A stretch of 7,037 bases of DNA, from assembly GCA_029858925.1 (NCBI GenBank), contig JAOUEB010000069.1:1-7037 (forward strand), read 5' to 3'. Below the pieces are notes generated by a model. It was not told the DNA's origin. It worked only from the letters and a program-made list of their open reading frames with translations, and ran no database searches. The DNA is from Nitrospira sp. Its GTDB lineage: Bacteria; Nitrospirota; Nitrospiria; Nitrospirales; Nitrospiraceae. The position numbers and the translations under genes are program-made. Positions 1 to 5,306 of the stretch are shown here, piece after piece (within the stretch, counting starts at the first letter, position 1; the number at the start of each line of letters is the position of its first letter).

Positions 1-71
1 AGACCGCGTAGTCGGGTCCATACGCGGTGGCCTTCAGGCAGGTGAAATCGTCCGGATAGTGTGTTGCTCAT
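1..71 (-). CDS. possible start of a gene running off the left edge
   Basis: Reading leftward, an ATG at 71-69 begins one base after the TAG stop of the CBS-domain gene and the frame stays open to the window edge. The first residues read MSNTLSGRFHLPEGHRVWTR. The tight spacing would fit an operon with the CBS gene. No good Shine-Dalgarno sequence precedes it, only about 23 codons are visible, and the plus strand is also open here in one frame. I do not recognise the product. It may be a real second gene of the operon or chance. Confidence 0.3.
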   Translation of the reverse strand, partial: MSNTLSGRFHLPEGHRVWTRLRG

Positions 72-72
72 G

Positions 73-456
73 CTAGAAGTCATCGGTTGACACCGGACGA
101 AGAAGATCCCGAACGGAGAGTACTCCGACCACTGTTCCGGCGTTGCGTACCAGCAAATGCCGTACGCCGTGTCGGTGCATGAGATCAGCCGCTTCTGTAA
201 TGGGGCCTTCTTCGTCGATTCCAATGACTGGTGTGCTCATAATAGCGCCGATCGGAAAAACGGACGGCTTCTGATCGGTTCCCACCACCTTCCGGACAAT
301 ATCCGACTCCGTCACAATGCCGACGATGTGACGGTCATGCTCAACGAGGAGACTCCCAATCTTACGATTTGCCATGAATTTGGCCGCATCGACAGCGCTC
401 ATCGTTTCCGGCGCCGTGACGAGTTTTCGGTTCATCAGCTGTCCGACAGTGATCAT
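73..456 (-). CDS. CBS-domain pair protein
   Basis: A 127-residue protein made almost only of two CBS domains (about residues 4-60 and 71-122). Each ends with the usual beta-strand/helix signature, GIVTESDIVRK (46-56) and GVLSVRDLLR (111-120), and each begins with a short M(N/S)xxxVxx-type strand. In known families a CBS tandem folds into a Bateman module that binds adenosine nucleotides (AMP, ATP, SAM) and regulates a partner. Stand-alone short CBS proteins are cytosolic, and their partner is generally unknown. The start is well supported: AAGGAGGAGA (470-461) lies four bases before the ATG. No catalytic domain is attached. The target cannot be told from this window, although a K+ channel is encoded 500 bp upstream on the same strand. 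Confidence 0.93.
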   Translation of the reverse strand: MITVGQLMNRKLVTAPETMSAVDAAKFMANRKIGSLLVEHDRHIVGIVTESDIVRKVVGTDQKPSVFPIGAIMSTPVIGIDEEGPITEAADLMHRHGVRHLLVRNAGTVVGVLSVRDLLRPVSTDDF

Positions 457-557
457 CTAATCTCCTCCTTCATGAGACTCCATTCATTATGTGTGTTGTA
501 TCTGTATGCAGGGTACTGCGCGTGCGTTGCGGGACCGTAAATGCTTTGTAAAACCTG

Positions 558-680
558 TGTTAACCCTCTCTCTTGGAGGCCTTGCGCAAAGTGGGGTCAA
601 AGGACGGGGGCTTTCAAACCTTGGTTCACCAGTTGTTGGAGAGGGCTGCTTTGCGAGTGGCGCGATCTACGGGGTGTGCA
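558..680 (+). pseudogene. decayed BrnA/CopG-like antitoxin, C-terminal end
   Basis: From 573 the frame reads LEALRKVGSKDGGFQTLVHQ, then LLERAALRVA. This aligns along its length with the C-terminus of the antitoxin ending at 3246 (LTALRSMAAKQGKGYQTLIH, then ELLENAASRAA), with one codon deleted. The GYQTLIHELL-type segment is the second helix of ribbon-helix-helix antitoxins of the BrnA (DUF4415) group. Going upstream, a TAA sits in frame (561-563), and the expected beta-strand (IAIRLSPRL) is only faintly visible in a shifted frame. The frame also runs on far past the expected end. There is no start codon with a ribosome binding site and no recognisable toxin beside it. I read it as the relic of a second BrnTA-like module rather than a working gene. 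Confidence 0.6.
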
Positions 681-693
681 GTGCGGTGCAGGA

Positions 694-741
694 GCGTGGC
701 TGCCGCGTGCCAAACACGTCATGATGCGGATTGCACGACGT
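694..741. repeat. degenerate short repeat, copy A
   Basis: The stretch GCCGCG...AAAC..GTC(A)TGATG(C)GGATTGCAC recurs at 2815-2860 as GCCGCG...AAACGTC(C)TGATGTTGGATTGCAC. About 30 positions align with a few small gaps. Copy A ends in ACGTACCCC and copy B in AGCTGACC, which suggests a decayed shared end. Neither copy lies in a gene. It could be an old REP-like or intergenic repeat, or flanking sequence carried along with the antitoxin module that lies just upstream of copy A and downstream of copy B. Confidence 0.45.
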
Positions 742-952
742 ACCCCGCATCCTTCACCCGCCTGTCAGGAGACCACGACTGTCAAGGTGTGGAGCAATGG
801 CGGATGTTCTCCGAAGCCTCGGCGAAGGAGAACAGGCGGCGGCGAGGTTGCGCCGAAGACACATAGGGATCACGGCTGTAAAGCCATGAGGCTTCACCTG
901 ATGTGTGAATGCAAGGTCGGACCGCCATTCTGATCTGTCTCAGTTGCGGCAG

Positions 953-1723
953 TTACTCCGTTCCTTCATGAGGAATCTTGACGATCATCCCGCAATGTTT
1001 GCAGTGGACCGCATCCGCATCGTGGCGGCTGAGGCCACAGTGAGGGCAGTCCACATGAAGCTTCGCCGGGCGAAACACCACCTGGATCAGACGGATGAAA
1101 AGGGAGACCCCGAAAATCATGATGGCGACCGACAGAAGGCGGCCTGATGTGCCGGGGAGCGTGATGTCCCCGAACCCTGTGGTCGTCAGGGTCGTGACGG
1201 TGAAGTAGAGCGCGTCCGCGTAGTTCGTGATCGCCGGATTGGTGTGCACTTGAGTCTCATACACCAGCGCCGTCATGATGAAGATGAAGATGCCCAGGTT
1301 GAGAATCCCAAAGACGATGTCCTGGTGCCGGTTGAAGAAGGGGAAGTCACGCCGGAGGCGGTGGATCAATTGGTAAGACCGCAGCAGCCGGAAGGAGCGA
1401 GCGACCCTCAAAAAGGCGAGATTTTCACCCACGACGGGGGCGAGCAAGGAGGCGATGACCAAGATATCTGCCATGCCGGACAGGTGTGTGAGTTCACGCA
1501 GGCGGGACTGGCTGATCACCATACGGAAAGAAAAGTCAGCCAGGATGACGATTCCGAATGCCAGGTCGAGGAGTTCCGTCAGTCCGGTATGGGGGAAGAA
1601 GGAAGTCCCAATCAGAAACAGGATGACGGCCAGATCGAAGAGAACCAGACTGTAGCGGAAGCGGATGCCACGAGTGGTGTCCTCTTCGTAGAGCTCTCGG
1701 AGCCGCGATATGACGTGTGCCAT
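953..1723 (-). CDS. voltage-sensor K+ channel with C-terminal zinc ribbon
   Basis: A predicted 256-residue inner-membrane potassium channel of the six-helix type. Hydrophobic segments S1 to S3 lie at about residues 23-43, 49-67 and 82-98. S4 (102-125) is arginine-rich (RVARSFRLLRSYQLIHRLRR), as in a voltage sensor. S5 (134-156), a pore loop with the selectivity filter TTGFGD (181-186; family consensus TxG[YF]GD) and S6 (194-215) follow. The cytosolic tail carries two CxxC pairs (C226/C229 and C241/C244, CPHCG and CKHCG), a rubredoxin-like zinc ribbon. The start is the ATG at 1723, with AAGGTGA (1737-1731) seven bases ahead. The frame stays open 86 codons further upstream, but that extension is arginine/proline-rich, resembles no channel and overlaps the PIN remnant. 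The protein probably mediates K+ flux; the tail's role is unknown. Confidence 0.92.
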   Translation of the reverse strand: MAHVISRLRELYEEDTTRGIRFRYSLVLFDLAVILFLIGTSFFPHTGLTELLDLAFGIVILADFSFRMVISQSRLRELTHLSGMADILVIASLLAPVVGENLAFLRVARSFRLLRSYQLIHRLRRDFPFFNRHQDIVFGILNLGIFIFIMTALVYETQVHTNPAITNYADALYFTVTTLTTTGFGDITLPGTSGRLLSVAIMIFGVSLFIRLIQVVFRPAKLHVDCPHCGLSRHDADAVHCKHCGMIVKIPHEGTE

Positions 1724-2215
1724 GCGAACATCACCTTGATGTCGGGTCTCATCAGTGGGCAAATGGCGAAGCCTACGTTTCCGCGGATGTTCTGTCAATG
1801 AGGGGAGAAGGGGGGGAGGGTCCTTACGTCCAGCCGCTAACCGAGCCAACTTCCCGGCCTGGACTCCACGGTGGGTACGGGGTGCGGCGGTCTCTGAAAC
1901 CATTCGGAAAGAAAGAGACGACCGGCCTGCGGGCGCTCGACGCTGTGCACGTCGCATTGGCGCGTACCTTCCAAGCCGCATCTGGCCGGACCATTCCTTT
2001 TATTCCCGCCGATATCCGGCAACATGAAGCAGCGGAAAGGCTCGCCCTCAACCTGATCTGGGATGAATAATGCCATCGCGCGCGGCGAAATGGAGAATGT
2101 CCCCGTTGTTCATCCTGGCTCATTCGTCGAGGTCTGAGGTCAAGAACTGACCCGGCTGCTGCGCTGCAGAGCCTGGCGAAATGCGCTCGACTGACGAAAG
2201 CGCCGCTCGAACTCG
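1724..2215. other. interval without an intact gene
   Basis: Between the channel start and the stop of the small membrane protein the only recognisable coding signal is the truncated PIN-domain end (about 1918-2070, plus). The purine-rich run at 1801-1820 and the stretch 2071-2215 show nothing I can identify. The overlapping open frames on both strands here are arginine/proline/serine-rich and lack ribosome binding sites. Confidence 0.6.
1918..2070 (+). pseudogene. truncated PIN-domain (VapC-type) toxin, C-terminal end
   Basis: The frame ending at TAA 2068-2070 reads TTGLRALDAVHVALARTFQA, then SGRTIPFIPADIRQHEAAER and LALNLIWDE. The pattern LRALDAxHVAxA followed by xFIxAD.RQ..AA..L.L is the C-terminal third of PIN-domain ribonucleases: the helix carrying the acidic active-site residue of the LDAxH segment, then the strand ending in AD. 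The front half, with the first catalytic aspartate (YxDTSA-like), is missing in all three plus-strand frames. Immediately upstream the frame turns into unrelated sequence. No VapB-like antitoxin is adjacent. I therefore call a non-functional relic. A frameshift somewhere in 1840-1917 could hide a little more of the gene. Confidence 0.62.
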
Positions 2216-2458
2216 TCACGAAAGAATCGCCGGAGAGCCAAATCGCCGAAAAGGGGCAAAGGCAATCGGCAAATTACTGACGTCGGCCCACGATAGTATC
2301 GCCAGCTCTTGCTCTGCCCCGAGAAAAGATTGGAGCAGCAGGAAGATACCGAAGATGAGGGCAATGATGCCGGGCCAGATCATTGCTAGAGCGCTAAAAA
2401 CTAGGAGGAACATCATCGCCGCCAATGTACGCTGGACAATCTGGCTGGGTGTGATCAT
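2216..2458 (-). CDS. small two-helix membrane protein
   Basis: An 80-residue protein with two closely spaced hydrophobic helices (about residues 11-28 and 31-47) joined by a tight WPG turn, so probably a hairpin in the cytoplasmic membrane. A polar C-terminus ends in FRRFGSPAILS. The start is supported by AGGGAGG (2470-2464), five bases before the ATG at 2458. The helix hairpin recalls small DUF2892-like inner-membrane proteins, but the typical C-terminal CP motif of that family is absent, so I do not assign it. The last ~20 residues overlap another open minus-strand frame (2140-2364) rich in arginine. A frameshift that replaced the true tail is possible. Its partner and role are unknown. Confidence 0.6.
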   Translation of the reverse strand: MITPSQIVQRTLAAMMFLLVFSALAMIWPGIIALIFGIFLLLQSFLGAEQELAILSWADVSNLPIAFAPFRRFGSPAILS

Positions 2459-2880
2459 GGGGCCCTCCCTGGGCTACTCTCTACCAAACACATGAATGGC
2501 GTAGATATGAAGTGCCGGTATGCTAGGCTAAGGAGATCTAATTAGCAACTGGGCACACTACTCTAATAAGGGTTGATCTGTTGCCAGTGTGTCACAATGG
2601 CAGAGCGTGACGTCAGTGCTCGATGATCTGAAAGCTGATCCGTGCCTGCCGAAAACAGCCGATCTGTTTCCTGGTCCAAGTCCGTGAACGCCCCCGCGCG
2701 ATAGCGCCATAGAATGGCTGTTGGCAAAGGCTGCAAGGAACATGGCTGAGCTATCAAAGCCAGACCCCGTGGCTCATTAAAGTCGGGTCAGATTGTCAGG
2801 TGAGAATGGACACGCCGGGGGCCGCGAAACGTCCTGATGTTGGATTGCACAGCTGACCTTCAACTGTGCGATTCTGATCG
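2459..2880. other. interval without a recognisable gene
   Basis: About 420 bp with short open frames on both strands, none with a good start or a recognised domain. The minus-strand frames at 2558-2757 (for example RAGAFTDLDQETDRLF) and a plus-strand stretch near 2617-2688 (VLDDLKADPCLPK) look faintly protein-like but match nothing I know. Structural features: copy B of the short repeat (2815-2860), a GGGTCAG (2783-2789) facing a CTGACC (2853-2858) in inverted orientation, and a hairpin at 2844-2872. Confidence 0.5.
2815..2860. repeat. degenerate short repeat, copy B
   Basis: This is the second copy of the segment described at 694-741 (GCCGCG, AAACGTC, TGATGTTGGATTGCAC). Its right end overlaps the left arm of an inverted repeat, ATTGCACAG (2844-2852) / CTGTGCGAT (2864-2872), with an 11-base loop and one G-T type mismatch. 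With the GGTCAG/CTGACC pair about 70 bp apart it could be a relic of a REP-like palindromic element. The evidence is the alignment of two imperfect copies only. Confidence 0.4.
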
Positions 2881-2894
2881 CTAGATTGTAGCGA
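2878..2894. repeat. small perfect inverted repeat
   Basis: TCGCTA and TAGCGA form a 6-bp stem around the loop GATTG. It lies where the brnT remnant fades out, ahead of the antitoxin. It could be an operator half-site pair of the old TA module or a chance palindrome; there is no run of T residues to make it a terminator. Confidence 0.3.
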
Positions 2895-3036
2895 CAGAGG
2901 TGCTGAGAAACGGTTCCCGCCCCGTTTGTTTGTCCCGGTGAGGAGACAGGGCGATGAAAAAGAAATCATCCGCATCATCAGCGCCTGGCAAGCGAGCCGG
3001 AAAGAGCGTGCGGCATATTCCCGACTCCCAGATTGA
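2881..3036 (+). pseudogene. brnT: BrnT-like toxin, C-terminal remnant
   Basis: In the frame ending at TGA 3034-3036 the sequence reads GDEKEIIRIISAWQASRKER followed by AAYSRLPD. This is the diagnostic end of BrnT ribonuclease toxins (family pattern DEIIRIISARxAxxxERRxY, with the R..SA.....ER..Y residues near the active site). Ahead of it only a fragment such as GAEKRF (2905-2922) recalls the middle of the family. The N-terminal half (the FEWDxxKAxxNxxKHGVSF-type start) is not present in any plus-strand frame, and the strand that normally lies between RF and DE is shortened. No start codon with a ribosome binding site is seen. It overlaps the antitoxin frame by about 83 bp, as BrnT/BrnA-type pairs with overlapping genes can. 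The toxin is almost certainly inactive. Confidence 0.68.
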
Positions 3037-3246
3037 TTTCTCGACATGCCGCCATTACCCGATCAGCAGCTTAAGCGTATGCGGCGAGTCGGCAGTCCTG
3101 CCACCGGCATAGCCAAACAGCTGATCGCTATCCGTCTGTCACCGCGCCTCTTAACGGCCTTGCGCAGCATGGCGGCGAAGCAAGGCAAGGGGTACCAGAC
3201 GTTGATTCACGAGTTGTTAGAAAATGCGGCTTCGCGAGCAGCGTGA
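2954..3246 (+). pseudogene. brnA: BrnA-type antitoxin with an apparent 1-nt frameshift
   Basis: Two frames join into one good antitoxin. ATG 2954 starts MKKKSSASSAPGKRAGKSVR and runs to HIPDSQIDFS (stop TAG soon after, at 3104). The next frame continues from GAC 3043 as DMPPLPDQQLKRMRRVGSPA, then the ribbon-helix-helix core KQLIAIRLSPRLLTALRS and GKGYQTLIHELLE. Family members read IDFSD(I/M)PxL without a break, and one missing G at 3043 explains the shift. AGGAGA (2941-2946) lies seven bases before the ATG. BrnA proteins bind and neutralise BrnT and repress their own operon. An alternative is a 66-residue protein from ATG 3046, ten bases after the toxin stop, which would keep the DNA-binding core. 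A sequencing error is also possible. With its toxin truncated, the pair looks decayed. Confidence 0.65.
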
Positions 3247-3381
3247 CGTGGAAAGCTCGCGTGTGGTTGCGAGTTGAAGCTTGGGCCGAATAGAAAAGGT
3301 TTCCGACCCCCTTTGATTCGCCCCGGTCTGAAGTTGCGCGTATTGGATCGCAAGCCCCGATCCTCAAGCGGATCTTGGCAG

Positions 3382-3398
3382 GACTCTAAAGAAGAGTC
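3382..3398. repeat. short inverted repeat behind the SIR2 gene
   Basis: GACTCT and AGAGTC form a perfect 6-bp stem with loop AAAGA, four bases beyond the stop of the SIR2-like gene. It could serve as a weak transcript end, but there is no T-tract on the minus strand, so I do not call it a terminator. Confidence 0.35.
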
Positions 3399-3401
3399 GG
3401 T

Positions 3402-4424
3402 CTAGTCGAGTCCCACTTGTCGGAAAAACGTACTCGCGGGGAGTGCACTTGCATTCGACGGTACCAGCTTGTCTACAGAAGTGCAGTGATACCCGCTCAA
3501 CATTTCCCATATTTCAGCGCCATACGGTACGGAGACATTGCCGGCTATTGCAGTGACTGACAAGAGATGATTTCTAAAGTCTTTGGGCTGCATCGGCGAA
3601 ATAACATGCAATCGCAATCCTGTTTTCGAAGCTCTAGCTATTACTTCATTGATGTGGCGATCCATAAAACCATAGCCGACTATAACGAGAGTTATATCCC
3701 CGGCACTAAGAACTTCACTAAAGATATCGAGATACCATTTCAGGAGTGGCTCTCTTGTGATGCTGCCAGCTTTATCGTGGCCAATGGCCATGCCGTATTT
3801 GGTTCGTGAGGATTTCCAACCGTAAGATCCATGTAGCTTTATGTAAAGGAAGTTCTGCAGCCCAGTTCCTTTCGACCAAAAAGTGTTTCTGAATTGTTCC
3901 AGATGAGGTGGGTCAGATATGTCGATTTCAGGGAAAGGTTGGCCATCCAGCCTGCCTGAAAACCAGTCGGGGTGGCCCAAGGAAGGGATTTGGAATATCC
4001 CTTTCCCATGAGAAGCGAACCTTTCAAGCAGAGCATCCTGGTTAAGGGTGAAAACAAATCCCCTCTCATGTCCTTCGCCTGCAAAGCGTTCGATAAAATA
4101 CTGAATACATTGAATCTGAGCCCTGCTGTTTCCTAAATGAACACATATGGATCGGTCAAGTTCGCTGTAAGCTTCCAAGAGGGCTTTTGAGAAAGTAGAT
4201 TGTTCGTCGAGGGTAAAATCATTCCCAGACATGACGAGATCATAAGCGCGCTCATAGTTCATCTCACCACGCAGGATAGTTCGGAGTCGTTTTGAATCAT
4301 TAGAGCTGAGTTGGTTAAAAATGAGAGACCACATCTCACTCGCGAGGTAACCACCAAACGGCTTGGAAAACCCCGCGCCAGTGAGGAGTATTGGGCTCTT
4401 GATTCTATAATAACGGTCTACCAT
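3402..4424 (-). CDS. solitary SIR2-like domain protein, likely NAD+-consuming
   Basis: A 340-residue soluble protein of the SIR2-like superfamily (SIR2_2 type). Sequence marks: TGAGFS (15-20) for the NAD-binding Rossmann loop; FTLNQD (125-130), equivalent to the TxNxD segment with N128 and D130; KLHGS (196-200), where H198 sits at the catalytic histidine position; and VGYGFMDRHIN (249-259), the distal NAD-pocket strand common in prokaryotic SIR2-like proteins. No zinc-finger cysteine set typical of protein deacetylases is seen, and no membrane segment. Proteins of this type are often NADase effectors of abortive-infection phage defence, sometimes paired with HerA, Argonaute or a TIR/SLOG sensor. 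None of those partners is in the window. Composition is distinctly AT-richer (about 42-43% GC in sampled 60-base lines, against about 65% in a glnE line), suggesting transfer. The start at 4424 is the first ATG; there is no clear Shine-Dalgarno. Confidence 0.85.
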   Translation of the reverse strand: MVDRYYRIKSPILLTGAGFSKPFGGYLASEMWSLIFNQLSSNDSKRLRTILRGEMNYERAYDLVMSGNDFTLDEQSTFSKALLEAYSELDRSICVHLGNSRAQIQCIQYFIERFAGEGHERGFVFTLNQDALLERFASHGKGIFQIPSLGHPDWFSGRLDGQPFPEIDISDPPHLEQFRNTFWSKGTGLQNFLYIKLHGSYGWKSSRTKYGMAIGHDKAGSITREPLLKWYLDIFSEVLSAGDITLVIVGYGFMDRHINEVIARASKTGLRLHVISPMQPKDFRNHLLSVTAIAGNVSVPYGAEIWEMLSGYHCTSVDKLVPSNASALPASTFFRQVGLD

Positions 4425-4477
4425 CTTAAGGGCTTATCGAGGCCATCTTAGGTCTTGAGGGACAAAATCGTGAGTAG

Positions 4478-4605
4478 GCTACTTTCCTAAACGAACTGTG
4501 TGAATAGTGTGATGGAGCTGCAAGTGCCTACCAGTTGTCGGTCCTGCATCCAAATCTCTTGGTCAGGAGAATGAACTCATCCGAGTCGGTCTCGGCAAAA
4601 TCCTG
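4478..4605 (-). pseudogene. glnE 3'-end-like fragment behind mazF
   Basis: Directly after the mazF stop, in the same frame, the minus strand reads DFAETDSDEFILLTKRFGCR, then TDNW and a TAG. It aligns with the real GlnE near its end (PPADSDEFIFLARRVGYTTD, then DW), and ahead of it SRILP in the neighbouring frame mirrors DRVLP. This implies a 1-nt deletion near 4590. After the stop, a shifted frame gives LHHTIHTVRLGK, resembling the H-rich helix before the C-terminus of GlnE proteins. Conservation follows codons rather than bases (third positions differ), so this is an old, diverged piece of glnE rather than a fresh duplication. It cannot make a functional product. Confidence 0.5.
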
Positions 4606-4944
4606 CTAGAGCAATGTCTGGAGCTTGCCCAAGGTTTCCATGACTACGTTGAGTGACGCGGCGCCTTTCTTGACGGCTTTGCGTGTTTTCCAATCGAGGC
4701 TCTTGACCTGATCGGCCAGGACCACGCTCGTTCGGTCAGGGTCGTCACTGATGACGACTTCGAAGGGATACCCCTTCTTCTGGCTGGTCATAGGGCAGCA
4801 GAGCATCAAGCCGCTGGCTCGATTGTAGTTGGCTGGTGAGAGGACAAGCGCAGGACGATGTCCGGCCTGTTCGTGACCGGCTTGTGGATTAAACTGCAAC
4901 CAGACGATGTCACCGCGGTCTGGGACATAGGCTGGTTTTTTCAT
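4606..4944 (-). CDS. mazF: MazF endoribonuclease toxin
   Basis: A 112-residue MazF of full length (E. coli MazF has 111). It is an mRNA interferase that cuts single-stranded RNA at short motifs in the cytosol and is held inactive by MazE. The family signature is intact: YVPDRGDIVWLQFNP (6-20), GHEQAGHRPALVLSP (23-37) with the catalytic arginine R30, CPMTSQKKGYPFEV (50-63) with T53 at the position of E. coli T52, and LADQVKSLDWKTR (77-89). I choose ATG 4944, whose A overlaps the last base of the mazE stop (TGATG), giving translational coupling; a GTG at 4947 directly ahead is an alternative that would overlap by four bases. There is no independent ribosome binding site. Nothing indicates inactivation. 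Confidence 0.97.
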   Translation of the reverse strand: MKKPAYVPDRGDIVWLQFNPQAGHEQAGHRPALVLSPANYNRASGLMLCCPMTSQKKGYPFEVVISDDPDRTSVVLADQVKSLDWKTRKAVKKGAASLNVVMETLGKLQTLL

Positions 4945-5186
4945 CACCAGATCTCGCGTCCGACCGGGCCACCTGTATCGATTTCGTCATGCCTATTCTT
5001 CTTGGTGATCCGTTTGACAAGGTCGTCGAGCCGATACACCCGGCAGAGATGCGGTTTCAGCACGACGTTGCCGTCCTGCACCTCGATCTCCAAATCGTCC
5101 TGTGCCTTGAGCCCGACCTGCGAGGCGACAGCCTTCGGGACTCGGACCGCCAGGCTGTTGCCCCACTTCTGCGCCTTCGTTTTCAT
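4944..5186 (-). CDS. mazE: MazE antitoxin
   Basis: An 80-residue antitoxin. Residues 3-45 form the swapped-hairpin (SpoVT/AbrB) DNA-binding domain, with KWGNSLAVRVPK (7-18) and GLKAQDDLEIEVQDGNVVLK (25-44). The C-terminal tail YRLDDLVKRITKKNRHDEID (51-70) followed by GGPVGREIW is the flexible segment that wraps around MazF, closely parallel to E. coli MazE. It is normally degraded by a Clp or Lon protease under stress, freeing MazF. The start at 5186 has GGGAGA (5198-5193) six bases ahead. It is the first gene of the mazEF operon and, by family analogy, represses its own promoter, which lies at 5216-5244. Confidence 0.97.
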   Translation of the reverse strand: MKTKAQKWGNSLAVRVPKAVASQVGLKAQDDLEIEVQDGNVVLKPHLCRVYRLDDLVKRITKKNRHDEIDTGGPVGREIW

Positions 5187-5203
5187 GTCCGCTCTCCCAT
5201 GTT

Positions 5204-5219
5204 GATACGGTGTCGATAC
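5204..5219. promoter_or_regulatory. direct repeat in the mazEF leader, possible operator
   Basis: GATAC occurs twice (5204-5208 and 5215-5219), 11 bp apart, about one helical turn. The second copy overlaps the -10 box. Such phased sites next to the promoter would suit the autorepression known for MazE/MazEF, but the repeat is only 5 bp long and no binding consensus is demonstrated. Confidence 0.3.
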
Positions 5220-5244
5220 TATGTCGGACCGTCAGCTAGGTCAA
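5216..5244 (-). promoter_or_regulatory. sigma70-type promoter of mazEF
   Basis: On the minus strand TTGACC (5244-5239) is followed after exactly 17 bases by TAGTAT (5221-5216). The match to TTGACA-N17-TATAAT is good (five of six and four of six). Transcription would start about 20 bases before the ribosome binding site GGGAGA, giving a short leader. Confidence 0.7.
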
Positions 5245-5306
5245 GAGCGCAATCGATGCCTTGTAGCATTGTCTTCCCGATGTTAAGGGAAGGGGGGCGA
5301 TGGATG

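Larger units (their letters stand above)
457..952. other. gene-poor interval with decayed sequence
   Basis: About 500 bp between the CBS gene and the K+ channel hold no intact gene with a credible start. The interval contains the decayed antitoxin end (about 558-680, plus) and a short repeat shared with 2815-2860 (about 694-741). Two weak coding echoes follow. One is TTTVKVWSNGG (772-804, plus), which resembles the start of AbrB/VapB-type antitoxins. The other is a 30-codon frame from ATG 797 to TGA 889 (MADVLRSLGEGEQ...), which I cannot assign. I see no clear terminator for the channel gene that ends at 953. Confidence 0.6.

Noticed and set aside
1244..1801. Plus-strand 185-codon frame opposite the K+ channel
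   Set aside because: It is the antisense shadow of the channel gene: rich in Q, D, E and G, with no ribosome binding site and no recognisable domain.
1724..1981. Upstream 86-codon extension of the K+ channel frame, which would make a 342-residue protein
   Set aside because: The extension is Arg/Pro-rich, unlike any channel N-terminus, and overlaps the PIN relic. ATG 1723 has its own AAGGTGA ribosome binding site and leads straight into a channel-like start.
2140..2364. Alternative minus-strand frame overlapping the small membrane protein (FGDLALRRFFRDEFERRFRQ)
   Set aside because: It has no ribosome binding site and no known domain. It was kept only as a possible frameshifted tail of the 2216-2458 gene.
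3358..3376. GATCC...GGATC inverted repeat downstream of the SIR2 gene
   Set aside because: It is only a 5-bp stem without a T-tract, expected by chance at this length.
3402..4424. SIR2 gene as ThsA of a Thoeris system or as a Sir2/Argonaute pair
   Set aside because: There is no TIR-domain ThsB, SLOG domain, APAZ domain or Argonaute gene in the window. Only the SIR2-like core can be supported.
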